Assembly: GCF_001593605.1 (NCBI RefSeq)
Contig: NZ_CP012836.1
Span: forward strand, 620,001 to 684,000
Reading direction: 5' to 3'
DNA from: Algoriphagus sanaruensis
GTDB lineage: Bacteria > Bacteroidota > Bacteroidia > Cytophagales > Cyclobacteriaceae
Length of the DNA stretch: 64,000 bases
In this document: piece by piece, positions 42,808-50,567 of the stretch
How the letters are laid out: every line of letters starts with the position of its first letter
How positions within the stretch are numbered: the first letter of the stretch is position 1
Translations under genes and position numbers: made by a program
The notes under the pieces: model-generated
What the model was told of the DNA's origin: nothing
The model's input: only the letters and a program-made list of their open reading frames with translations
The model's database searches: none

Positions 42808-42830
42808 TAGGTAAAGAAATTTACGGTCTC

Positions 42831-43934
42831 TTAATCACCAATCCATTCTGCTACGAAAAGGTTGGTATCTCGGGTTCCACCGTTATTCCGATTGGAAGCA
42901 AATACCAAGTATTTTCCGTCATTTGAGAAAACTGGAAATGCATCAAAAGTACCATCATGAGTGATTCGGGTAAGTCCGGTACCGTCGAGGTTGATCATGA
43001 ATAGATTAAATGGATAGCCTCTTTCAGTTTGGTGATTCGATGCGAAAATCAGTTTTTCACCAGACGGATGGAAAAATGGTGCCCAGTTTGCCTTGCCTAA
43101 ACTCGTGATTTTTTTCACATCGCTACCATCCGCATTTGCTACATAAAGCTCCATTTCTGTTGGCTTGACAAGGCCTTCTTTTAATAAACTTTTGTATTCC
43201 TCGATTTCTTCTTCGGTCTGAGGCCTGGAAGCCCTCCATACGATTTTTGATCCATCGGGGGAGAAAAATGCTCCTCCATCATAACCTAATTCAGAGGTAA
43301 TCTGCTTGACATCACTTCCATCCAAATTCATGGTGTACAATTCCAAGTCGCCGGTACGCATCGAGGTGAATACAATTCGGTCACCTTTTGGAGATACTGT
43401 AGCTTCAGCATCATAGCCGGGCTCATTGGTTAGTTGGGAAAGAATCGTCCCATTTAGATCAGCTGTGAAAATGTCAAAACTATCATAAATCGGCCATACA
43501 TATTTACCATCTGCCCTTCGTTCCGGAACAGGTGGACAGGCCTCACCTCCCAAATGTGTGGAAGCGTAGACAATGGTCTGGTCACCCGGTAAAAAATAAG
43601 AGCAAGTAGTTCGACCTAGTCCCGTACTTAGACGTTGAGGAGTTTGACTTTGGAGATCGTCTTCACGCCAGTTTAGATAATAAATCTGGTCGCAGGCATT
43701 ATCCCAGCCTGCATAATCGGATTGAAAAACTAGAAGCGAATCGTTGAAAGCCCAATAGGCCTCCGCATTATTTCCACCAAATGTAAGTTGCTTGATGTTC
43801 TTGAGGTACTTCATTTCTTCCGGATGAAGTAATAAAGAGTCGGATGCAGATCGCGCTTCAGGCTCGACTTGCGTCTCGGTTTTTGGACTGCAGGCAAAGG
43901 CCAACAAGGTAAAGGCACAAAGAAGTGTTCTCAT
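42831..43934 (-). CDS. WD40-like (PD40/TolB-type) beta-propeller lipoprotein
   Basis: A 367-aa lipoprotein (lipobox LAFAC, Cys near residue 15) starting at the ATG 43934 rather than the TTG at 43940. Several PD40 repeats are visible: DAEATVSPKGDRIVFTSMR, GGAFFSPDGSKIVWRASRP, WAPFFHPSGEKLIFASN and DAFPVFSNDGKYLVFASN. Such propellers are periplasmic or outer-membrane interaction domains, as in TolB. No enzymatic domain is attached. It is divergent from an M28 peptidase gene and may share regulation with it; a joint role in handling peptides is possible but unproven. Confidence 0.86.
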   Translation of the reverse strand: MRTLLCAFTLLAFACSPKTETQVEPEARSASDSLLLHPEEMKYLKNIKQLTFGGNNAEAYWAFNDSLLVFQSDYAGWDNACDQIYYLNWREDDLQSQTPQRLSTGLGRTTCSYFLPGDQTIVYASTHLGGEACPPVPERRADGKYVWPIYDSFDIFTADLNGTILSQLTNEPGYDAEATVSPKGDRIVFTSMRTGDLELYTMNLDGSDVKQITSELGYDGGAFFSPDGSKIVWRASRPQTEEEIEEYKSLLKEGLVKPTEMELYVANADGSDVKKITSLGKANWAPFFHPSGEKLIFASNHQTERGYPFNLFMINLDGTGLTRITHDGTFDAFPVFSNDGKYLVFASNRNNGGTRDTNLFVAEWIGD

Positions 43935-43982
43935 TTTCAAGGGTTAAAACAGAATAATAACTACCGCGAAGATACCAATTAT

Positions 43983-43990
43983 TATCTTTG
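43983..43990 (+). promoter_or_regulatory. -7 promoter box for the M28 peptidase gene
   Basis: TATCTTTG is an exact TAnnTTTG match 19 bp before the ATG at 44010, supporting that start over the longer open frame. No clear -33 TTG is seen. Confidence 0.5.
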
Positions 43991-44009
43991 GCCTAAATCG
44001 ACAATTCAC

Positions 44010-45254
44010 ATGAAGAAATTTCTTTTAAATCCAGCCTTACTTGCGGTCATTGTTTCGCTTTTCGTTATTGCCTGTGACGCTCCTCCATCGGATGAACAGC
44101 TTCAATCTTCCTTACAGAAAGACGTTACTTATCTCGCCGCCGATGACTTGGGAGGTCGTGCTATTGGTACCGAAGGAGAACAAAAAGCAGCTGAATACTT
44201 GGCTAAGCAATTTGAATCTCTTGGACTTCAAGCCAAAGGAACAGAAGGATTTTTCCAGCCATTTACAGTTTCAAAACCAACCAATCCTCATGAGGAAGCA
44301 GTAATTGGAACGGATGGTGATGGGGTCACTGGAAGAAATGTGGTTGGTTTTTTGGATAAGCAATCAGACAAGACAATAGTCATTGGAGCTCACTTTGACC
44401 ACTTGGGAATGGGTGGACAGGGCTCGCTGCATCGAGGAGATTCTGCCATCCACAATGGAGCCGATGACAATGCCTCAGGAACGGCGGCCTTATTGGCATT
44501 GGCAACTATTTTAAAGCATGAAAAATTGCAAAGCAATGTCTTGTTTATCGCCTTTTCGGGCGAAGAAAATGGGCTTTGGGGTTCCAATTATTTTGTCAAA
44601 AACCCGACCATCGATCTTTCTACCGTTAACTACATGATCAATATGGATATGGTCGGAAGACTTAAGGAAGATAATTCCTTGGCGATAAATGGAGTTGGTA
44701 CTAGTCCCAGTTTCGCTCCAGTGTTTGATCAAATTAATTCCGATAGCTTAAAATTGGTCACTTCCGAATCTGGCGTGGGTCCATCTGACCACACCTCTTT
44801 TTATCTTCAGGATTTGCCAGTGCTTCATTTTTTTACCGGTCAACATGAAGACTACCATAAGCCAAGTGATGATTCTGATAAAATCAATTATGAGGGTTTA
44901 GTCAAAGTGGTTCGATATATTTCTCGCTTGGTTACGGCTCTTGATGCTGAACCGAAATTGGCATTTACCAAGACCAAGGATTCCAGTGATTCTCCAAGAT
45001 TCACTGTTTCCATGGGGGTTGTTCCTGATTACATGTTTGATGGCAAAGGCATGCGAGTGGATGGCGTGTCAGAAGGAAAACCCGCTCAGGCTGCAGGTAT
45101 TCTCAAAGGAGATGTTGTCGTACAGTTGGGAGATTCTACAGTTTATGATATGATGAGTTATATGAGAGCCTTAAGTGTTTTTCAAAAGGGAGACTCAACC
45201 CAAGTGGTCATTGACCGAAATGGGCAAAAAGTAGAAGCTGTAGTCAAATTCTAA
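44010..45254 (+). CDS. M28-family zinc aminopeptidase lipoprotein with PDZ domain
   Basis: A 414-aa protein with lipobox VIAC (Cys22). The M28 core holds two-zinc ligands: H128 in GAHFDHLG, D152 in GADDNASG, E185/E186 in FSGEENGLWGS, D213 in NMDMVGR, and His in GPSDHTSFY. A C-terminal PDZ domain (about 330-412, VDGVSEGKPAQAAGILKGD) may recognise substrate tails. It would cleave N-terminal residues from peptides in the periplasm or at the outer membrane. The open frame extends upstream to 43869, overlapping the divergent gene, but the -7 box at 43983 excludes this. RlmF follows 10 bp downstream. Confidence 0.91.
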   Translation: MKKFLLNPALLAVIVSLFVIACDAPPSDEQLQSSLQKDVTYLAADDLGGRAIGTEGEQKAAEYLAKQFESLGLQAKGTEGFFQPFTVSKPTNPHEEAVIGTDGDGVTGRNVVGFLDKQSDKTIVIGAHFDHLGMGGQGSLHRGDSAIHNGADDNASGTAALLALATILKHEKLQSNVLFIAFSGEENGLWGSNYFVKNPTIDLSTVNYMINMDMVGRLKEDNSLAINGVGTSPSFAPVFDQINSDSLKLVTSESGVGPSDHTSFYLQDLPVLHFFTGQHEDYHKPSDDSDKINYEGLVKVVRYISRLVTALDAEPKLAFTKTKDSSDSPRFTVSMGVVPDYMFDGKGMRVDGVSEGKPAQAAGILKGDVVVQLGDSTVYDMMSYMRALSVFQKGDSTQVVIDRNGQKVEAVVKF

Positions 45255-45264
45255 TTCCCCAAGT

Positions 45265-46212
45265 TTGTCATCACGTTCAGTGTCAAAACACCATCCTAGA
45301 AATCTCCACCAAGGCAGTTATGATTTGGTGGAGATTTCAAAGTCCTCTCCAGAACTACTGGAGTTTATTTTTACCAATTCCTATGGGACGCTGACTCTTG
45401 ATTTTTCTGACCCTAAGGCGGTTTTGGCACTGAATCGAGCGCTACTGAAACACGATTACCAAGTTGATTTTTGGGAGATACCAGCTGGGTTTTTGTGTCC
45501 CCCCATTCCTGGTCGAGCGGATTACATTCATTTCTTGGCAGATTTGTTAATCCAAAGCAACAATCAAAAGCGACCAAATTGGGAAAAAATTAGGGTGCTT
45601 GATTTAGGGACTGGAGCAAATCTCATTTATCCCATCCTAGGTGTTTCGAGCTATGGATGGTCTTTTGTAGGGTCTGAGATAAATCTTATTGCCTTTGAAT
45701 CAGCTCGGAAAATCAAGGAAAATAACCCTTCTCTACAATCCAAGGTGGAACTCAGACTCCAAGGCAATTCGTCAAAGTTATTTGACTCTGTAATCCTTCC
45801 CGATGAATTCTTTGACTTGACTTGCTGCAATCCTCCTTTTTTTGAATCTGAAGAAGAAGCCCTCCATGCAAACAGACGCAAAGTTCAAAACCTAAAAGGA
45901 ATCAAGGCTGTAAAGCCTTCACACAATTTTGGTGGTCAGGCCAATGAGCTTTGGACAGAGGGTGGTGAGTTACAGTTTTTGAGAAAAATGGCTCTTGAAA
46001 GCACTCAATTCAAACATCAAGTATTTTGGTTTACGAGTTTGGTTTCTAAGTCTGCCCATGTCAATCCCATGAGATCCTACTTGGAAAAATTGGGAGTTAC
46101 TACTCAGAAAGTCATCGAGATGGAGCAGGGAAATAAAAAATCTCGATTTATAGCTTGGACATTTTTGAATGCAAAGCAGCAAGAGTCTTGGAAAAGTTAC
46201 CGCTGGAAATAA
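45265..46212 (+). CDS. rlmF: 23S rRNA (adenine-1618-N6)-methyltransferase
   Basis: A 315-aa protein matching RlmF: HHPRNLHQGSYDL near the start, PAGFLCPPIPGRADYIHFLA in the middle, the SAM-binding VLDLGTGANLIYPI, and the catalytic NPPF motif in LTCCNPPFFES. It methylates A1618 of 23S rRNA. There is no ATG start: TTG at 45265 gives the full frame, and GTG at 45280 is the alternative, both keeping the conserved HPRN. It lies 10 bp after the M28 peptidase gene, so it may be co-transcribed. A hairpin terminator follows. Confidence 0.9.
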   Translation: MSSRSVSKHHPRNLHQGSYDLVEISKSSPELLEFIFTNSYGTLTLDFSDPKAVLALNRALLKHDYQVDFWEIPAGFLCPPIPGRADYIHFLADLLIQSNNQKRPNWEKIRVLDLGTGANLIYPILGVSSYGWSFVGSEINLIAFESARKIKENNPSLQSKVELRLQGNSSKLFDSVILPDEFFDLTCCNPPFFESEEEALHANRRKVQNLKGIKAVKPSHNFGGQANELWTEGGELQFLRKMALESTQFKHQVFWFTSLVSKSAHVNPMRSYLEKLGVTTQKVIEMEQGNKKSRFIAWTFLNAKQQESWKSYRWK

Positions 46213-46214
46213 AA

Positions 46215-46246
46215 AACTCTCCGGAATATTTAAATTCTGGAGAGTT
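46215..46246. terminator. Terminator between rlmF and the OsmC-family gene
   Basis: AACTCTCC (46215-46222) pairs with GGAGAGTT (46239-46246); the interior also pairs (GGAAT with ATTCT, one G-U), giving about 13 bp. It is suitable for both convergent genes. Confidence 0.8.
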
Positions 46247-46271
46247 AAGCGGGGTTTTCCCACTTTTATGA

Positions 46272-46685
46272 TTAGGCGTTTAGCGTGTATTCCACACTGA
46301 TTTCCATATTTAAGGCTCTGGAGATCGGGCAGTTTTTTTCAGCGTCTTGGACTAGTTCAGCAAACTGTTCTTCTGAAATTCCTTCCACTTGGGCTTTCAA
46401 TACCAAGTGGGATTTTTTCAAAGTTCCTTCCTCGAAAGTAATCTGAGAAGTGACATCCAATTCTTGTGGAGGGAAATTGGCTCCGCTGAGGTTAAAGCTG
46501 AGTTTCATCGCAAAACAACCTGCATGAGCAGCCGCGATAAGTTCTTCCGGATTGGTTCCTACCCCGTCTTCAAATCGGGTATTAAAGGAGTATTGGGTTT
46601 GGTTAAGTACGGTGCTGTCTGTGGTCAAATGTCCTTTGCCTTCTTTGCCGCTTCCGTTCCATACGGCTGTTGCTTTTCTGATCAT
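46272..46685 (-). CDS. OsmC-type thiol peroxidase
   Basis: A 137-aa protein of normal length for the OsmC/OhrA group, closer to OsmC. The two redox cysteines are C57 in AHAGCFAM and C119 in EKNCPIS; R37 and E48 complete the active site. It reduces organic hydroperoxides in the cytoplasm using dihydrolipoyl or similar thiols. It is a single gene between rlmF and the repeat-flanked GxxExxY unit. Confidence 0.92.
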   Translation of the reverse strand: MIRKATAVWNGSGKEGKGHLTTDSTVLNQTQYSFNTRFEDGVGTNPEELIAAAHAGCFAMKLSFNLSGANFPPQELDVTSQITFEEGTLKKSHLVLKAQVEGISEEQFAELVQDAEKNCPISRALNMEISVEYTLNA

Positions 46686-46769
46686 GGATTAAAGAGTTTT
46701 TATGGTGAAAAGATACTTCATAAAGGAAAATTGAGCGCTTAAAGTTTCAAGGTTTCTTGTTTCCCACAG

Positions 46770-46868
46770 ATTTCCACGAATAAAATCACGGATAGACACA
46801 GATCACTATTAACCGATCAGTGAAATTCTGTGGGACAAATCAGTGAGAATCTGTTAGAACTATTTTTT
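46770..46868. repeat. Left copy of ~100-bp direct repeat flanking the GxxExxY gene
   Basis: 99 nt, about 94% identical to 47262-47361 in the same orientation (five substitutions and one 1-nt indel, roughly). It contains two imperfect copies of an ATCAGTGAxAxTCTGT unit with a 23-nt period (46816, 46839) and complementary CACAGAT/TCACT segments that can fold. Confidence 0.85.
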
Positions 46869-46879
46869 AACTTAAGATC

Positions 46880-47260
46880 ATGCACGAAAATGAAATTACC
46901 TTTTTAATCCGTGGTGCAATTTTTAAAGTCTACAATACCCTCGGTCCGGGACTTTTGGAATCTAGCTACGAAGCTGCTTTGGGATATGAATTAGTCAAAT
47001 CTGGGCTGATAGTTGAGCGTCAGGTTGGTCTACCCATGGTTTATGAAGATCTGAAATTAGATGTTGGATATCGATTAGACTTACTGGTAGAGAAAAAAGT
47101 AATTGTAGAGATCAAATCGATCGAACTTTTGCAAAATATCCACCACCTGCAACTAATGACCTATCTGAGGTTGGCTAAGTTGAAAGTAGGTTTATTGGTT
47201 AATTTCAATACCGATAACCTGCCAAAAAATATTATCCGAAAGATTAATGGATATCTATAA
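46880..47260 (+). CDS. GxxExxY-family protein
   Basis: A 126-aa protein carrying the name-giving motif at G24, E27 and Y30 in LGPGLLESSYEAAL. The middle part, YRLDLLVEKKVIVEIKS, has D67, E77 and K79 in the spacing of a PD-(D/E)xK nuclease core, so nuclease activity is a reasonable inference; no function is established as far as I know. The family is short, highly conserved and scattered across very different bacteria. Here the gene sits alone between two near-identical direct repeats, with 11 bp on the left and 1 bp on the right, as if gene and repeats form one unit. Confidence 0.9.
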   Translation: MHENEITFLIRGAIFKVYNTLGPGLLESSYEAALGYELVKSGLIVERQVGLPMVYEDLKLDVGYRLDLLVEKKVIVEIKSIELLQNIHHLQLMTYLRLAKLKVGLLVNFNTDNLPKNIIRKINGYL

Positions 47261-47261
47261 A

Positions 47262-47361
47262 ATTTCCACGGATAAAAATCACGGATAGACACAGATCACC
47301 ATTAACCGATCAGTGAAAATCTGTGGGACAAATCAGTGAGAATCTGTGGGAACTATTTTTT
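47262..47361. repeat. Right copy of ~100-bp direct repeat flanking the GxxExxY gene
   Basis: 100 nt matching 46770-46868. The 23-nt tandem units are at 47309 and 47332. It begins 1 bp after the GxxExxY stop codon, and its other end covers the last codons and stop of the convergent glycosyltransferase gene. Confidence 0.85.
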
Positions 47362-48477
47362 CGCTAGTTTTTCAAAAACTTCTAAATACCGCTTCGTCAC
47401 GAAATCCCAATTGTATTTTTGAGTCAATCCAGCTTGGGCCGTTTGTCGGAGATGATCTAGAGTATCAGGGTCTTTTTCCGCGTTTTCTATAGTTCCTTTT
47501 ACTGATTCAGTCTTTTTCTCGAAATACCATCCATGCTTTCCGTTTTGAAGCATTTCTTGATTAAAAGGAGTGTCAAGAGCTAGAATCGCACAACCATAAC
47601 CCAAGGCCTTGAGCATTGCAGGATTCGTGCCGCCAAATTCGTGACCGTGGAAATAGGCATAGCAATGTGAATACAAAGCTGCCAATTCATTAGGATCGGT
47701 GACATAGCCTGTAAAAAGTAATCTGGGATCTGATAGCGACTTTAATCGATTGGCCCAAGGATCGGAAAAAGGGACGTCTCCTACCACCACAAGCTTTTTT
47801 TGAGAAGATGAAGTCAAAAAACCTTCAATAATCAGATCGGCATTGTTGTCTGGGACCAACCTTCCAACGATCAAATAATATCCTCTGCTTTCTAAATTCC
47901 ATCGTTCGATGTGCTTAGGATCGACAGTTTCTCTAGGATTTGCACCATAAGCTATGACTTCCGAATCTTTCCCAAAATGCTCCAAATAAACCCTGCGCAT
48001 TTCCTCGGAGTCATTGATGATTTGGTCGTAAAACTTCGTGGCCATTCGAGAAGCCCAATAAAAATACTTGGATCCTATTCCTTTCCATTTCGGCCTTAGC
48101 CATTCCAAACCATCCACATTGATGGCAGTTGGTTTCCCAAATATTCGTGCAATTAATCCGAATGGACCATTTCCGCTGTTCACAACAAAAATCACGTCCA
48201 CATCCGAAAAACAGGCATGGACCATGGATATCAAAGTATGTGAGAGTTGGGTGAAACTTTTGGATTCGATCGCAGGAGTGTAGATGCATTCAATTCCATT
48301 GACATACCGTGGCCGAGTATCAAATAGGGCTCTGTGATTGTATACACGGACATGCACGCCTTTTTCCACGAGCCTTTCACCAAGTTCCTTGATTAGCGTG
48401 TCATACCCTCCATAGACATAGGGATAACCCTTGGCTCCCATGATGGCGATTTTTAGTTCCTTTTCAGATTTCGCCAT
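47353..48477 (-). CDS. Glycosyltransferase, DUF1972/GT4 (rhamnosyltransferase-like)
   Basis: A 374-aa GT-B enzyme. The N-terminal half matches DUF1972: IAIMGAKGYPYVYGGYDTL, NGIECIYTPAIESKS, VVNSGNGPFGL and NVDGLEWLRPKW. The C-terminal half is a GT1/GT4 nucleotide-sugar domain with YLIVGRLVPDNNADL, LLFTGYVTDPNELAALY and YFHGHEFGGTNPAMLKA. Homologues add rhamnose or similar sugars to a lipid-linked precursor during capsule or O-antigen synthesis in the cytoplasm. It is the last gene of the cluster. Its last codons (AKK and stop) lie inside the right GxxExxY repeat, and it overlaps the preceding gene by 25 bp. Confidence 0.9.
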   Translation of the reverse strand: MAKSEKELKIAIMGAKGYPYVYGGYDTLIKELGERLVEKGVHVRVYNHRALFDTRPRYVNGIECIYTPAIESKSFTQLSHTLISMVHACFSDVDVIFVVNSGNGPFGLIARIFGKPTAINVDGLEWLRPKWKGIGSKYFYWASRMATKFYDQIINDSEEMRRVYLEHFGKDSEVIAYGANPRETVDPKHIERWNLESRGYYLIVGRLVPDNNADLIIEGFLTSSSQKKLVVVGDVPFSDPWANRLKSLSDPRLLFTGYVTDPNELAALYSHCYAYFHGHEFGGTNPAMLKALGYGCAILALDTPFNQEMLQNGKHGWYFEKKTESVKGTIENAEKDPDTLDHLRQTAQAGLTQKYNWDFVTKRYLEVFEKLAKK

Positions 48478-49616
48478 AAATGAGCTGTGATTTTTTGTTC
48501 AAAGGATTCCAAGCTATACACTTGCAGTACTCGTTCTTGTCCATTTTTTCCCATTTGTAGCGAAAGCTCATGGTTCGAAAGAAGCGTTTCTAAGGCCCTA
48601 ACCCCTTCCTCAATATCTCCCACTGGAATAAGGATTCCCGTTTCCCCGTTCACTACCATTTCGGAAGCTCCTCCTGATTTTGTAGCAATTACAGGTTTGC
48701 TGCTAGCCATCGCCTCCAAAACAACGGTTGGAAAAGAATCGGGAAGGATTGAGGGCAACATGAAAATATCCAATGATGCCATAACCTCGGGAATATCGTC
48801 CCGAAATCCCAAATAGCTAACATTTCTTTCCAGTCCTTTTTGCTGAATTTGAGTTTTAATTTCTTCCAAAATAGGTTCATATCCTGGAAATGGATCACCC
48901 ACTAAGACAAAGTGAGTATCGGCATAAGATTTTAAAATTTCCTCTGCAATCTGGAGGAAGAATAGCTGACCTTTTCCGGGATTTATCCTTCCTACCATTC
49001 CGATCAGAAATCTGGAAGAAGGAATTCCGAGTTCTTGCTTTAGGGAAGGTTTCGCTTCAAAAAATGCCCGATATGGAATTCCATTGTGGATGACTTCAAG
49101 CCTTGATTTTTTTAGAAGGGGTTGCCAATGATCCGCCACTGCTTGAGAAACTGCGATGGGATTTGGGGTGGACTGTTCCAGCAAAGATGCCAACCCTTTG
49201 ACCAAGGGTAAAGGCCCTGGCAAGATTTCATGAATATGCCAAATATGGGGAAGCTTATTTCGTTTGGCCCAAATGGCCCCAATGACCACCGCAAGTGTAT
49301 TGGAATACACCAATTCAAAGGAGAACCGATGGTGCAATTCTGCCAGAAAGCGATACGCTTTTAGGTTCTTTTGGATTCTGTTGATTAAGCCAAGCGGACT
49401 GACATACTTGCGTCTTAAAATGCCCAGATTATGGACAAAAAAAGGAATGTTCAGTTTGGTGAGTTCTTCTTCAATCGGTCCATGATTGGTCAATAAAACT
49501 ACTGGAGAAAGACCCTGTTTTTGATAAAATTGGATGACCTGAAGGATGATTTTTCCCGAACCATAGCCCTCTGAGGAACTTTGAAGAAAAAGAATATGTC
49601 GGGGTTTATTCGCCAT
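48453..49616 (-). CDS. GT4-family glycosyltransferase
   Basis: A 387-aa GT-B glycosyltransferase. It has an N-terminal acceptor domain (HILFLQSSSEGYGSGKIILQ) and a C-terminal donor domain with IGMVGRINPGKGQLFFL, VSYLGFRDDIPEVMASLDIF, and the E-x7-E motif in FPTVVLEAMASSKPVIATKS. The start is the ATG at 49616; the upstream TTG at 49634 lies within a -7 box. It transfers a sugar from an activated donor during polysaccharide assembly; the sugar is not predictable. The following DUF1972 glycosyltransferase gene overlaps its end. Confidence 0.9.
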   Translation of the reverse strand: MANKPRHILFLQSSSEGYGSGKIILQVIQFYQKQGLSPVVLLTNHGPIEEELTKLNIPFFVHNLGILRRKYVSPLGLINRIQKNLKAYRFLAELHHRFSFELVYSNTLAVVIGAIWAKRNKLPHIWHIHEILPGPLPLVKGLASLLEQSTPNPIAVSQAVADHWQPLLKKSRLEVIHNGIPYRAFFEAKPSLKQELGIPSSRFLIGMVGRINPGKGQLFFLQIAEEILKSYADTHFVLVGDPFPGYEPILEEIKTQIQQKGLERNVSYLGFRDDIPEVMASLDIFMLPSILPDSFPTVVLEAMASSKPVIATKSGGASEMVVNGETGILIPVGDIEEGVRALETLLSNHELSLQMGKNGQERVLQVYSLESFEQKITAHLWRNLKRN

Positions 49617-49631
49617 AGGTTTTGCTGAGTA

Positions 49632-49639
49632 CAAAGGTA
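49632..49639 (-). promoter_or_regulatory. -7 promoter box inside the polysaccharide cluster
   Basis: On the minus strand TACCTTTG matches TAnnTTTG, 15 bp before the ATG at 49616. It suggests the last two glycosyltransferase genes can be transcribed separately from the rest of the cluster. Confidence 0.5.
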
Positions 49640-49670
49640 AGTCTAAGCTTTCCCAATTCTTTCTGGATTA

Positions 49671-50564
49671 TCAGGTTTGTTGGAAATACAAACCTAAAAT
49701 TCCGGATTTACCAAAACCCAGAGAAAAAACCTCCAATGTCCAAGCGATCGGCAACGTGAATCCAATCAAAAGCAGCAAGCCTAGCGTCTTTCGGCGCTTC
49801 AACCTAAGAATCAGATTTTCACGATATCCCAACCTAGCTAATAGGGCTTGAAGCATCCCCAAAACACCCAAATGAACAGAATAGCTTCTTGTTCCAACTA
49901 CCGAAAAGCCCAATTTTCCCATTTGCTCGGATAATTCTGGTTTCGTCCAGTGAGTCAAATGCTTGGGGATATCCCAATGCATCCAATGCTTTCCGGCGAT
50001 TTTTGCTTGCCAAGAATCTGCTCGAGGCACTTCAATATACACGATCCCCTGAGGTTTGAGATTGGCAGATAGTAATTCTCCCAATAGGTGAACTGGATTT
50101 GGCAAATGTTCCAAAACATGATTGAGAGAGATTAGATCAGCGAGATTTTCTCCGATTTTTCCGGATTCATAATAGGAGCTGATCACGTCTACTCTGTACT
50201 TTTCTCTCGCAAAATCGGCCCTCGCTTGTTCGGTTTCTATGCCGATTCCATTCCAGTTTAATTTCTTTGCAATGGCCAAAAACTGACCTTTTCCAGATCC
50301 AAAATCAAGGAGATGCTGAGCTTTTGGATTCAGTTTACGAGCCTTATGAAGAATCTTCTTGGCCTCCGAAAAAATGATCTTTTCGAATATCGAAGTTCTA
50401 TTATCCACAATCGCATAGACTTCATCTCGATAAAGAGCTTTGTCATCGATAGGTTCAGGGATAAACGTCCATTGAACCCCACAGCTTTGACACCCGATTA
50501 AAGTTAAGGGTTCAGGGGAATTTTTGGGGGGGGTAGAACAAACCGGACAGGTGATTTGTCTCAT
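49671..50564 (-). CDS. SAM-dependent methyltransferase with N-terminal zinc ribbon
   Basis: A 297-aa protein. A four-Cys zinc ribbon (C6, C9, C25, C28) precedes a class I methyltransferase fold: LLDFGSGKGQFLAIAKKL is the SAM site and LISLNHVLEHLPNPVHLL the post-motif II region. A hydrophobic C-terminus (LGLLLLIGFTLPIAWTLEV) could associate with the membrane. Zinc-ribbon methyltransferases of this layout occur in sugar and O-antigen clusters, where they methylate sugars or lipid-linked glycans. It lies 3 bp from the upstream glycosyltransferase gene and is translationally close-coupled. Confidence 0.87.
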   Translation of the reverse strand: MRQITCPVCSTPPKNSPEPLTLIGCQSCGVQWTFIPEPIDDKALYRDEVYAIVDNRTSIFEKIIFSEAKKILHKARKLNPKAQHLLDFGSGKGQFLAIAKKLNWNGIGIETEQARADFAREKYRVDVISSYYESGKIGENLADLISLNHVLEHLPNPVHLLGELLSANLKPQGIVYIEVPRADSWQAKIAGKHWMHWDIPKHLTHWTKPELSEQMGKLGFSVVGTRSYSVHLGVLGMLQALLARLGYRENLILRLKRRKTLGLLLLIGFTLPIAWTLEVFSLGFGKSGILGLYFQQT

Positions 50565-50567
50565 GGA

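Noticed and set aside
43869-44009. N-terminal extension of the M28 peptidase frame
   Set aside because: It overlaps the divergent lipoprotein gene and the -7 box at 43983, and lies before a complete lipoprotein signal starting at 44010.
46686-47361. CRISPR array or insertion sequence around the GxxExxY gene
   Set aside because: Only two long copies with a gene between them, no short regular repeat-spacer series, no cas genes, no transposase and no evident terminal inverted repeats or target duplication.
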